From the NCBI GenBank assembly GCA_029866205.1, contig JARWZT010000001.1, positions 186,001 through 250,000 of the forward strand: DNA of 64,000 nt. The letters are read 5' to 3'. The stretch comes from Rhodoferax sp. (lineage in GTDB: Bacteria; Pseudomonadota; Gammaproteobacteria; Burkholderiales; Burkholderiaceae_C). This document shows positions 7,872 to 16,439 of the stretch, piece by piece; positions within the stretch are counted from its first letter, which is position 1; each line of letters begins with the position of its first letter. A model generated the notes under the pieces. The model had not been told where the DNA came from. It saw nothing but the letters and a program-made list of their open reading frames with translations, and did not search any database. Position numbers and translations under genes: made by a program.

Positions 7872-10661
7872 TTACTGATAAACCCGAACGTATTCCACTT
7901 CCATCCGGTCGGTCAAGAAGCTGGATGGCACGGTGCCGCCCAGGTCGCCGCCGATGGCCAGGTTCAAAAGCAAGAATTGGGGTTTGTCAAAAGGCCAATT
8001 GCTGTTGGTCGCGTTCATCGGTTTGACATAGGTGTTGTAGACAGTGCCGTCCACCCCCAAGGAAATCTGGTTAGGCGTCCAGGTGAGTTGGTATTTGTGA
8101 AATGCGGTGCATGCATCGGGAAGCGCCTTAGAGGCGGTGATGCCGTTCCCTCCGAAATTCGACGCCATGTGCAGCGTTGCCAAGACGGTTTTCTTCTCAT
8201 CGTTGTTGAAGCCTCGCTGCTCCAGGATGTCGATCTCTCCAATGTCGGGCCAATTCCCGGCACTGGCGCCCAACATCCAAATGGCGGGCCAAGTCCCCAC
8301 GCTACAGGGCAGTTTGGCGCTGACCTCTACAAAACCATAGGTGAAACTAAATTTACCTCGGGTAATTAAGCGCGCCGAACTGAAGTTTTGGTTGCCATAG
8401 TCTTGCAGGCTGCTAAGCCGTTCCCGAATGGCCGTGACAGACAAGACACCGGAACTCACGCTGCTGTTTTGCAACCGGCCGCTGGCGTAATACTGCAACT
8501 CATTGTTGTACCAGCCCACGCGGTTGCGCTCGGTGTCGTAGTTCCATTTGCTGCTATCGGGCAAGCCATCAGAGTTGAACTCGTCGCTCCACAACAGCGT
8601 GCGTCCATCCAGGGTGGTGGGCACCTTCGAGGCGTCGGTGCAGTTCACCACGAGTGAACTGTACTCGCCACGGGCCACGAAATCCGCATTGCTAAGAGCG
8701 CAATTCTGATCCTCCGGCGGGGTGGCCACCGAGACACGGTAACGCGAGCCGTCAACGATTGGTTTGGGAAATGAAAAGTCCCCGTTAATGCTGATGGACA
8801 CCGTGTCGTCCAATGTGTCCACCCCCAAATTACCACTGACCGCCGCGTAGGTCAGATCGTCAAAGTAGAAGGCGGTGTTGGTGGTCGGCAGTGGGTTTGC
8901 CGCGCCGTTTTTCATGCTGTATCCGGGGAACAAGCTTGCCATGTTGTAGGTCAATAGCGGGCTCCAGGCGCCCCAGGTCAGGCCTGTCGATCCCGAACTG
9001 AAATCAAAGGTCAGTGTTTCCCATGCATCACGGACGGTGGTGGCCGCCTGTGCCGAGATATTTGCCGATGAATTAAGGGGATTTTCCAACTTGAGAGAAA
9101 TGACGGTTCCCGGTGGTGCCGAGGTATAGCTGCGCACTGTCACCCGCTTTTCGCTGGCCAAGTCAAACGCCGGCAGTGTGGTGGACGCGCCATCTTTTAT
9201 TGTGAAGACCGTCGCGCCTGCATAGGGTCGACCTAATGGGCCCTTGACAAGCTTTGCGACGGGATTCTGTATGCCTGTAACGGGGTCATTAACAATACCA
9301 GCGGACACTAACCCTTCGAAACCGACCAAGTCCGCCGCGCCGTCAAAGTCAACTTTGTTTTGAAAACCGATTTCCTTGCGGCTTAAAGAAACGGACTTGC
9401 CGAGGCCAAGTCCAGTGACCGTGCCTTTTAGCTGGTTGACACTTTGGATCGTGTATTTCAAAACCCGCACCGGGTTTGAAGGGGCGGTCGGACACACGCC
9501 GTTGGTTTTTGGTGTTGACCTTTGCAGATACGCCGTATTTTCCCCAGCCGCACTGGCCTTAATCCCGACCATCAGCTTGTCCCCTACCGTCACCTTTTGA
9601 TGGGTGGTGGACGAGATTTTCGCTCCGTTGTAATGCAAAGAAATGCTGGCGGTAGTTTCCGCCGGCACGATGACTGAAAAGCACTGGTTGGCATCGTCGG
9701 GCCCTACCAGGTAGGGCGGAGACTTAGCGAGGGTCTCCGTGCCCACATTACTCGCACTGAACTTGTATTTGTCAATCACCTCATCCGTTCCCCCGCTGCT
9801 GTCCACCCAAGGGCTCAGCTGGGCGGCGGTCACGGTGGTGGAGGGGAAGAACTTCTTTAAATGGGTGGCAACTGCTGCCATGTCCGTGGTGGCTGAGGCA
9901 GCGTCAATTTGACTCCGGACAGCAGCCTGATTGATCAGCCCATCGGCAGCCAAGTCAGTCTGAAAGTCGGCAATGAACTCGCTGATGCCTGCACCATTGC
10001 CGCCGGCCTTGACCGCCACGGCCGATAGCGCCGCCAGCACGACACTGCTCATTTGGGGCTTGGCCAGGTCAAGCTCGTTAAAGCTGCCGGCAACAATGCT
10101 TTGGGAGGAATCTGTGCCACCGGGCATCAAATCTGCGCTGTTGTAGATGCGAAAAGCTGCCAGCACCTCCTTTTGCGCCTGGGCGCGTGCTGCACCAAAT
10201 TTGCGGTAGGTCGAGGTGCTGCTTGCGTCGCGGACCAACTTCTCAATCCGCGGAGCAGCCAGGGTCGTCAGCAGGTTCACGTTGACCAAGCGATCGGCAT
10301 CGAGGTCGCTGTAGGCCATCAGGGTGACCTGGTCGTTGGCGAGGTCGCCCGTGAGCTCGTTGCGGTAATAGCCCGAGACATAGGTCTTGATGTGCTGGCG
10401 CGTGAGACGCAGGGCTGAGGTATCAAAGACCCCCAGATCCCCTGTCGTTTGCAAGTTGTAGCTTGCACCGGCAGAGGCAAAGGTTGACGAAATGAGCTCG
10501 TCAATGGAGACCTTGGAGCCCGCGGCCAGGGGGCCTTTTTGGGCGATCCCGCCTTCGACGGAGAAGCCGTTGTCGATCTTGCTGACCTTGGCACCGTAGC
10601 CGCCTCCGCAGGCGGACAGCAGCACGGCCGTTGCCGCCGCCAATATGCCCAGTCTTTTCAT
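7872..10661 (-). CDS. GH16 endo-1,3-beta-glucanase (laminarinase) lipoprotein
   Basis: This 929-residue protein starts with a lipoprotein signal, lipobox LLSAC (Cys18). Residues about 20-405 are the domain shared with the 705-residue lipoprotein. A beta-sandwich module follows, ending FYFDDLTY near residue 630. The GH16 catalytic domain runs from LLWSDEFN at about 687 to the C-terminus, with the signature GEIDILE: Glu809 nucleophile, Asp811, Glu814 acid/base. The pattern is that of laminarinases, which cut beta-1,3-glucan internally. The lipid anchor suggests action at the cell surface. Its ATG overlaps the GH81 stop (ATGA), so the two enzymes are translated together. Confidence 0.9.
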   Translation of the reverse strand: MKRLGILAAATAVLLSACGGGYGAKVSKIDNGFSVEGGIAQKGPLAAGSKVSIDELISSTFASAGASYNLQTTGDLGVFDTSALRLTRQHIKTYVSGYYRNELTGDLANDQVTLMAYSDLDADRLVNVNLLTTLAAPRIEKLVRDASSTSTYRKFGAARAQAQKEVLAAFRIYNSADLMPGGTDSSQSIVAGSFNELDLAKPQMSSVVLAALSAVAVKAGGNGAGISEFIADFQTDLAADGLINQAAVRSQIDAASATTDMAAVATHLKKFFPSTTVTAAQLSPWVDSSGGTDEVIDKYKFSASNVGTETLAKSPPYLVGPDDANQCFSVIVPAETTASISLHYNGAKISSTTHQKVTVGDKLMVGIKASAAGENTAYLQRSTPKTNGVCPTAPSNPVRVLKYTIQSVNQLKGTVTGLGLGKSVSLSRKEIGFQNKVDFDGAADLVGFEGLVSAGIVNDPVTGIQNPVAKLVKGPLGRPYAGATVFTIKDGASTTLPAFDLASEKRVTVRSYTSAPPGTVISLKLENPLNSSANISAQAATTVRDAWETLTFDFSSGSTGLTWGAWSPLLTYNMASLFPGYSMKNGAANPLPTTNTAFYFDDLTYAAVSGNLGVDTLDDTVSISINGDFSFPKPIVDGSRYRVSVATPPEDQNCALSNADFVARGEYSSLVVNCTDASKVPTTLDGRTLLWSDEFNSDGLPDSSKWNYDTERNRVGWYNNELQYYASGRLQNSSVSSGVLSVTAIRERLSSLQDYGNQNFSSARLITRGKFSFTYGFVEVSAKLPCSVGTWPAIWMLGASAGNWPDIGEIDILEQRGFNNDEKKTVLATLHMASNFGGNGITASKALPDACTAFHKYQLTWTPNQISLGVDGTVYNTYVKPMNATNSNWPFDKPQFLLLNLAIGGDLGGTVPSSFLTDRMEVEYVRVYQ

Positions 10662-12922
10662 GAGGCTCGAGCCAGTTTTCCAGGGGCAACCGTCATCGTC
10701 TTACCGTCACTAAACGTCACCGCCAGCGGCGCCGTGCCTGCGTTGTAGGCCAGGTAAGTTTTGCGCCCATCCGCTTGTTTGAACACGCTGTACAGAGCCG
10801 TGTTGGCCGTCACACTCAGGTCCGGCGTGCCCATTTCTTGCAGGCTGAGCAAGAAATGCAGCGCATGGCTGCGGGTGTCGCCCAGCTCAAACGATCCCCA
10901 GCGGTTCCAGCTGGCCAGGCCGGCCGCCGGGTCGGCCAAGCCCAGGTATTTGGCAAACAGGTCTTGCCAGATGTCGGGCGGATTGACACGCTTGCCTCGG
11001 GCTTCAAATATCGCAATCTCGGGTTTGAGTGACGCCACGTTGCGTTTTACAAACTCAGGGTCGGTGGCCAGGTAGGCGGATGCGGTAGTAATGGGCAGCA
11101 AGTTGATGCCCTTGATCTGGCGCGGGTCATCGATCCACCAGGTGTTGTGCGCATACTGGCCGCCAAACAACATGCTGACTTCGATGTTTTTGTACTCGGG
11201 GGCGAGCACCAGGTGGTGGATGTCAAACCAGTAGTGGTTGATCGCTTGCGCCTCGGTCGTGTACAGGTACAAGCCCAGGTCGCGCAGGGCCTTGTTGCCG
11301 TGCACTTCGCCCCACAAGATCAGGCCCACCCAGGCGTTGATGGCCTCAGACGAAGATTCCTGGTTGTTGCCCATTTCGCCCATACCGATGCCCGAGGCCC
11401 AGGAGTGGCCCTCGTACGGGTCAAAGTTGCGCAAAAACGGAAATTCGGCGCTGGCGCGTTGTGTGTTGGCAATGTCCGCCACCAGCAAATCGATCATGCC
11501 GCCCCATTGGTCTTTTGCTGCCCAGGCCGGGTCGCGCAGGGCGATTTCGGCGGCAGCGCGGATCCAGTAGCCGTAGGTGAAGTGGTGGTCGTTGAGCTGC
11601 TCCACGGTAAAGAATTCTTCGGGGTAGCTGGCGACGGTGCCCTGGTCTTTGTCCAGGTGGAAGTAGGTGTTGCCCTCACCCTTGAGCCATTGTTCGGCGC
11701 GGCCCTTGACCATGGCCAGCAGGCGGTCGCGGCCTTCCAGGTCGCCTTGCTGCTCTACTACGTCCATGAGCTTGAGGATGCGCTGCAGGCCTTTGCCCTG
11801 CCAGTAAGGGCCCTTGCCCTCTTCGAGCATCATGCGCCGGGCGTTGCGCTGGTCGGCTTTCATCACATCACGCAAGTCGGCGCTGCGCGGGCCTTCGGCT
11901 ACACCGGGCCAGTAGGGTACAAAGCCCTGGTAGGTGGCGGTGGTGGTGAATTGCGAGGCCGCAAGCAGTTTGACCTGGCCGCGAATGGTGTCGTAAGCCG
12001 CGCCCAGGCCGGGCTGCACCGACGCGTTGTTGAACCAGTGGTGCGGGTACAGGCCCAGCAGCGGACCATTGTCTGGCCCCTCCATGATCTTGGTGCTTGC
12101 GCTGAAGGTGGTTTGGACCTGGCTGCGCGCGGCGTCATAGGCCCAGTCCACCCGCGTGCCTTGGATAAACGCATACGCATGGCGCCCAAACTGCGCCACG
12201 GTGTCGGCTTTGTCGTCGGGCAAGGCCGACACGGCCACGTAGCCTTTGCCCGCAGGAAGGCGCCCTATCCATTCGGTGGGGGACACCTGTTCCCAACTTC
12301 CACCCGTGGGGCCAAATAGCGCATAGGCCTTGCCGCCCACGCGCAGGGCCAGGGTGCGGGCGTCGCCGCCATTGTCAAAGCGTTCGCCCGCACTGGGCAA
12401 GCGCAGGCGCACATCGCCCTGGCTGATTTGCACCTGGGCAAAGGGGCTGCCGTGGGCCACGGTGGCCAGCATGTCGTCCGCCCCGCGGGCCATCGAAATG
12501 TCGACCGACCAGTCGCCCACCTTGGCAATCTTGGATTGCCCCACGTCAAACGCCACGGGCGAGATCAGTAGCGGTTTGCGGTGAGGGTATTGGATGACCG
12601 TGTCTCGCCGCTCGGTGGGCACCACTTCTTTGCTTGGGTAGACAAATTCGAGTCCCTGCGCGGTGGGTCGCACCGTGATGGGTTGCACAAACAAGGCCTC
12701 GGGCTTGGGGTTGTACAGCACGGTGGAGTACCACTGGGCGGACTGTGCTGCCGTGCCAAGCATGGCCGGCGTCCGCAGTGCTGCCTTGGGAATGGTGCGG
12801 TCGCTGCCCTTGGGCGTCGCGTAGTAGGCGCCAGTCCCCAGCTTCACAGGCTGTGCGCTTACGGTCAGCACGGCGCCTCCCGCTAGGCAAAAGGCAGTCA
12901 AAACACGGGCAATGGCGGTCAT
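10658..12922 (-). CDS. GH81 endo-1,3-beta-glucanase, secreted
   Basis: The protein has 754 residues, with a cleavable signal peptide (LAGGAVLTVSAQ). The GH81 core is clear: EGHSWASGIGMGEMGNNQESSSEAINAW, with Glu522 and Glu526 spaced by four as in characterised GH81 enzymes, and DIHHLVLAPEYKNIEVSM downstream. GH81 enzymes cut long beta-1,3-glucan chains by inversion. There is no lipobox, so the enzyme is probably released or periplasmic; type II secretion is a possible route. It is the first gene of a minus-strand operon with the GH16 gene and is divergent from the porin gene, with two operators between them. Confidence 0.93.
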   Translation of the reverse strand: MTAIARVLTAFCLAGGAVLTVSAQPVKLGTGAYYATPKGSDRTIPKAALRTPAMLGTAAQSAQWYSTVLYNPKPEALFVQPITVRPTAQGLEFVYPSKEVVPTERRDTVIQYPHRKPLLISPVAFDVGQSKIAKVGDWSVDISMARGADDMLATVAHGSPFAQVQISQGDVRLRLPSAGERFDNGGDARTLALRVGGKAYALFGPTGGSWEQVSPTEWIGRLPAGKGYVAVSALPDDKADTVAQFGRHAYAFIQGTRVDWAYDAARSQVQTTFSASTKIMEGPDNGPLLGLYPHHWFNNASVQPGLGAAYDTIRGQVKLLAASQFTTTATYQGFVPYWPGVAEGPRSADLRDVMKADQRNARRMMLEEGKGPYWQGKGLQRILKLMDVVEQQGDLEGRDRLLAMVKGRAEQWLKGEGNTYFHLDKDQGTVASYPEEFFTVEQLNDHHFTYGYWIRAAAEIALRDPAWAAKDQWGGMIDLLVADIANTQRASAEFPFLRNFDPYEGHSWASGIGMGEMGNNQESSSEAINAWVGLILWGEVHGNKALRDLGLYLYTTEAQAINHYWFDIHHLVLAPEYKNIEVSMLFGGQYAHNTWWIDDPRQIKGINLLPITTASAYLATDPEFVKRNVASLKPEIAIFEARGKRVNPPDIWQDLFAKYLGLADPAAGLASWNRWGSFELGDTRSHALHFLLSLQEMGTPDLSVTANTALYSVFKQADGRKTYLAYNAGTAPLAVTFSDGKTMTVAPGKLARAS

Positions 12923-12962
12923 AGGTTTTCCTAGGGTTCGGCAGAAACTATTTGAATCATAA

Positions 12963-12976
12963 TGAAAGCGCTTTCA
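12963..12976. promoter_or_regulatory. LacI-family operator upstream of the GH81 gene
   Basis: TGAAAGCGCTTTCA, 40 bases upstream of the GH81 start. Its centre is 136 bp from that of the second copy at 13099, close to 13 helical turns, so a tetrameric repressor could bridge both sites and close the divergent promoters (inference). Confidence 0.87.
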
Positions 12977-12990
12977 TTTTGGGATCAATT

Positions 12991-13019
12991 CACCTAAATC
13001 GAGGGAAAACCCTTAGGTG
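12991..13019. promoter_or_regulatory. Interrupted palindrome in the GH81-porin intergenic region
   Basis: CACCTAA at 12991-12997 is mirrored by TTAGGTG at 13013-13019, with GAGGGAAAACCC between them. The piece resembles the shared CTAGGG motif. Read on the minus strand it contains CGATTTAGG, which also occurs upstream of the 705-residue lipoprotein gene. It is a candidate site for a second regulator. Confidence 0.4.
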
Positions 13020-13043
13020 TATGGATGTAAATAGTTGCAAAAA

Positions 13044-13056
13044 CTAGGGAAAACAC
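13044..13056 (+). promoter_or_regulatory. Shared upstream motif CTAGGGAAARCAC, copy 3
   Basis: CTAGGGAAAACAC on the plus strand, 17 bases before the -35 box of the porin promoter. It is identical to copy 1 and has the same orientation relative to its gene. Confidence 0.5.
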
Positions 13057-13073
13057 GGTCCCGTTACATTCCA

Positions 13074-13102
13074 TTACCGGTGATGATACCGAGGCCTATG
13101 AA
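13074..13102 (+). promoter_or_regulatory. Probable promoter of the porin-GH17-GH30 operon
   Basis: TTACCG (13074-13079), a 17-base spacer, then TATGAA (13097-13102). The -10 box overlaps the first bases of the operator at 13099, so repressor and polymerase could not bind together. Confidence 0.5.
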
Positions 13103-13112
13103 AGCGCTTTCA
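13099..13112. promoter_or_regulatory. LacI-family operator upstream of the porin gene
   Basis: TGAAAGCGCTTTCA, 20 bases before the porin start codon and overlapping the probable -10 box. It is a perfect copy of the locus operator. Confidence 0.87.
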
Positions 13113-13132
13113 GAGCCAAATAAATTTTAGTC

Positions 13133-14512
13133 ATGCATCCGAATTTAAAAACCGTTAACGACGTCCATGGCTTGAGAGCCGGGTTTCTTTTCGTCGCCCT
13201 GGCGTTGCCAGTTCTCGCCCATGCGGTCGACTTCGGGCCCAATGGCGAATTCAGTTTGACCGGCTTTGCCGAATTCACCACTACCTTGCAGGGTAGCTAT
13301 TGCGACAACTGCCAGGTGGCCGCCAGCGGCGCGAGCCGCCAGGTGCGTTCGTCAGACGCCATCATCCCCGGCAAGCGGTATGGTGACGCCACCTTGACTA
13401 ACTGGCAGGTGCAACCCTACTTGGGTTACAAGCGCGATATTGGAGGTGGCTACAAAGTGAGCGCCCTGTTGAGTCAGCGCTGGCGCCAGGGCACGGTCAA
13501 TGGCGTAGTGGATGGCACTGAGACGCGCTATGGCGGTACTGTTGATGTTCCCGACTATTGGTACGAAAAGAACATTGCCCTCAGCCAAGAAGACTGGGGC
13601 AGTGTGCGTATCGGCTCGATGACCACGCGCAGCTGGAGCGTGGCGGACTACCCCTATGGCACCAACGTAGGCCTCGCCTCGGCCTGGTCGTCTAGCGGCG
13701 CTGGCTACGGCATGCTCGGCAACGCAGTACGGGTGGGTTCGCCCCTTTTTGATGTAGCTGAGGGCGACCTGTTTTTGGAAGCCTCCTATGACGCGGGCAA
13801 CACCAGCTTCGCCCGCCTTAAACCGGCGTTTTGGGAGCTTTATGCACAGTACCACAAGGGTGATTTGGTGGTGGACGTCATGCTCCAAGACACCAAGAAC
13901 GGTGGCCCCGGTGCTTGGGGTCATGCGCCCTTTAGCGCAGTGACGCCATTTGCTGCAGACGACATCGCCCTGCAATACGACGGCACGGGCACGGGCGCAC
14001 AGCTCAAGGGCACGCAGCAAAACATCGCTATGGTGATGGCGCGTTATCAGGCAAGTTCGCAAATTGAGGTGAGTGGTGGATTGCGCTACAACTACTGGAG
14101 CGGCGCCAATTCCGTCTACTCCACCACCACCAACTGGACCACAGCTTTCAACGCCGACTTCAACACACCCGCCTACACGGGTTATGCGGCCAGTTCCTAC
14201 GATGTGCTGCTGGGCGCGCGCTATCGCACTGGCCCTTGGGTGCTGTATGCCGGTATGGTGCACTTGGGAGCTGCCAGCACCAGCAACCCGAGCCAGCGCG
14301 GGCAGGGCAATTCCGCGCTCATCAATACCTTTGGCGCTAACTACGACTTCGGTCGCGGCTTCATGTTTGCGTCGACTTTGGGCCTCGTGCACTACGCCTA
14401 CAAGGGCCTGGCGCCGCTGTCCATGCCCGGTCACGCTGCATTCACGAACGTGGACTCGCGTATCACGCAAGACGGTCGCTGGTTGACTCTTGGCGTGGTC
14501 TACGCGTTTTAA
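13133..14512 (+). CDS. Outer-membrane porin, probable beta-glucan oligosaccharide channel
   Basis: The protein has 459 residues, a signal peptide ending LPVLAHA, and a body of alternating aromatic and polar strands (WQVQPYLGYKRDIGGGYKVSALLSQRW, SSYDVLLGARYRTGPWVLYAGMVHL). It ends LTLGVVYAF with a terminal Phe, the usual outer-membrane beta-barrel sorting signal. It is first in a plus-strand operon with GH17 and GH30 genes and carries the locus operator at its promoter. A role in passing glucan oligosaccharides into the periplasm follows from context; the family is not one with a characterised substrate that I can name. No TonB-dependent receptor is present in the locus, so this may be its only outer-membrane entry route. 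Confidence 0.8.
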   Translation: MHPNLKTVNDVHGLRAGFLFVALALPVLAHAVDFGPNGEFSLTGFAEFTTTLQGSYCDNCQVAASGASRQVRSSDAIIPGKRYGDATLTNWQVQPYLGYKRDIGGGYKVSALLSQRWRQGTVNGVVDGTETRYGGTVDVPDYWYEKNIALSQEDWGSVRIGSMTTRSWSVADYPYGTNVGLASAWSSSGAGYGMLGNAVRVGSPLFDVAEGDLFLEASYDAGNTSFARLKPAFWELYAQYHKGDLVVDVMLQDTKNGGPGAWGHAPFSAVTPFAADDIALQYDGTGTGAQLKGTQQNIAMVMARYQASSQIEVSGGLRYNYWSGANSVYSTTTNWTTAFNADFNTPAYTGYAASSYDVLLGARYRTGPWVLYAGMVHLGAASTSNPSQRGQGNSALINTFGANYDFGRGFMFASTLGLVHYAYKGLAPLSMPGHAAFTNVDSRITQDGRWLTLGVVYAF

Positions 14513-14572
14513 AGCCTTACTGTTATGAGCTCTTTTATGTCTTTTCCGTCGATGTATTTTGCCCAGGCGTGC

Positions 14573-16372
14573 ATGAGGCGCATCAGTTTGATCGCAATGG
14601 CCTGGCTGGTGCTGGTACTCCTTTCTGCCTGTGGTGGAGGTGGTACCACCAGTGACAAGGGAGTTGCCGGTACGACAACGATTCAAGATGACGGCACCGT
14701 TATCGTCGGGCTCCGGCCCTTACCCGACGGATTCTCTGATTTGAAAGCGGTCGCATATTCACCTTTCCGAACATCCACGAGTGAACCCGCACGTGCCAGC
14801 GAAACTATCACCGATGCCATGGTCAAAGAAGACCTTGAGTTGTTACGCGACGCTGGGTTCGGACTGATTCGAATATTTGCCAGCAGTGAAAAGGAGGGAA
14901 TCACCGCCCTAAGGGTGATCAAGGCCAACAGTTTGCCTATCAAAGTGATGTTGGGTGCGTATGTCAACAGTTTTGAATATGACCCAAGTTTGAGCGCCAG
15001 TGCCAAGGCCGCCATCATCCAGGGCAACGAGGTAGAAATCGCACGTGCAGTGGCACTGGCCAATTCCTACCCGGATGAAGTGGTCGCGGTGAGTGTTGGC
15101 AATGAAACCCAAGTCGACTGGTCTTTTGTCAAAATTTCTTCCAGTCAGCTGGCCAAATACTTGGCCCAAGTGCGCAAGCAGATCAAGCAGCCCGTCACCA
15201 CCGATGACAACTATGCGCCCTTTGCGGGCAAGTTGCCCCACCACCCTGCAGCCAACCAGGTGTCTGAGGTGCTGGCACAGATCGACTTCCTCTCCATACA
15301 CGCCTATCCCAGCGAAGATGCCTTGTACAGCAGCGCGGACGACGCCGATACCTGGCCTGACTGGGATTGGCGACAAACCAAAGTTGCCAAGGTCGACCGC
15401 GCCACTGCCATGATGGATGCGGCATTGGCCATGACGAGAAAGCAGTACTCAATGGTGCGAACATTTTTGGACGCCAACGGCAAGTCCCAGATGCCCATCA
15501 TGATCGGCGAGACGGGTTGGAAGGCTGCAATGCCAAGTTTGAATGGCAATAACTCGCGCTATAAATTTATGGCCAGCGCTGCCAACCAGAAAATGTACTA
15601 CCTCGGATTGTCGGAATGGGCGAAGGAGGCTGGAGGCCCCAAAAATATTGTCTGGTTCGAAGCCTTTGATGAGATCTGGAAGGGCAGCGACGACAAGTGG
15701 GGCTTGTTCACCAAAGAGCGCACCGCACGGGCCGCTGCGCTCACTGGGCCCATCGTTATGGCCGATGCCGTGTCCTGGAGTGAACCGACGGCAAACGCGG
15801 TTGTCACCGGCAGCCGTTACACCATATACGCAGAGCAGACCACTGATGGTGAAACGCTAGCCAGCGTCTCGGTCCCAGACCTTCGCTGGGATCCGTTTGG
15901 CGATTCGGCCTACAACGCCTCCTTTGTTGACAACACCACGAGCGACACCGGTGGCAGCAAGGCCTTGTCCATCACCCCCAATCCCAGAGACTATGGCTGG
16001 GGCGTGCTGTACCAATCGCCAGGCGAGACCACCAGCAACCTGTCGCAGTTCACCGAAAGCGCCACTTTGAACTTCAGCATCAAGACCCGCTATGTGGGCA
16101 AACTGGAAATCGGATTTAGCACTGACACCGAACTGCGGGATACGCAGGAAGTGTTCCTGCTGATTTCCGATGGCGACACTTATGGCTACCGCAGTGATGG
16201 CGAATGGCACGATGTGCGCATTCCCTTGTCCGCCTTCAAGGCGCTCAACAGCAAGCTCGACATGAAGTACCTGCTCGCACGATTCATGATTGCCGATCGC
16301 TATAAGTACACCGGCAATACGTCAGGTCAGAATGTTGAAGTGCGGATCGACAACATCTACTGGAACAAATAG
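14573..16372 (+). CDS. GH17-family beta-1,3-glucanase lipoprotein with C-terminal binding-like module
   Basis: Starting at 14573 gives 599 residues with a compact lipoprotein signal MRRISLIAMAWLVLVLLSAC; ATG codons at 14525 and 14552 would only lengthen the leader. The catalytic barrel carries SVGNE (Glu178, acid/base) and IGETGW (Glu313, nucleophile), both diagnostic of GH17, with the early FGLIRIFASSEKEG strand. GH17 enzymes act on beta-1,3-glucans. From about residue 420 a beta-sandwich-like module ends VRIDNIYWNK, like the end of the 485-residue lipoprotein. It is 60 bp downstream of the porin gene in the same operon. Confidence 0.85.
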   Translation: MRRISLIAMAWLVLVLLSACGGGGTTSDKGVAGTTTIQDDGTVIVGLRPLPDGFSDLKAVAYSPFRTSTSEPARASETITDAMVKEDLELLRDAGFGLIRIFASSEKEGITALRVIKANSLPIKVMLGAYVNSFEYDPSLSASAKAAIIQGNEVEIARAVALANSYPDEVVAVSVGNETQVDWSFVKISSSQLAKYLAQVRKQIKQPVTTDDNYAPFAGKLPHHPAANQVSEVLAQIDFLSIHAYPSEDALYSSADDADTWPDWDWRQTKVAKVDRATAMMDAALAMTRKQYSMVRTFLDANGKSQMPIMIGETGWKAAMPSLNGNNSRYKFMASAANQKMYYLGLSEWAKEAGGPKNIVWFEAFDEIWKGSDDKWGLFTKERTARAAALTGPIVMADAVSWSEPTANAVVTGSRYTIYAEQTTDGETLASVSVPDLRWDPFGDSAYNASFVDNTTSDTGGSKALSITPNPRDYGWGVLYQSPGETTSNLSQFTESATLNFSIKTRYVGKLEIGFSTDTELRDTQEVFLLISDGDTYGYRSDGEWHDVRIPLSAFKALNSKLDMKYLLARFMIADRYKYTGNTSGQNVEVRIDNIYWNK

Positions 16373-16439
16373 GTACATGAGTCGGAATGCCATAGGTTGA
16401 GTGGATCTTGAACTCCACCGCCTATCGCGAGATAAACGT

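Noticed and set aside
11147-12319. Plus-strand open frame of 390 codons opposite the GH81 gene
   Set aside because: Antisense shadow of a gene with clear catalytic motifs; no domain seen.
13352-14686. Minus-strand open frame of 444 codons opposite the porin gene
   Set aside because: Antisense shadow; the plus-strand product has signal peptide, barrel strands and terminal Phe.
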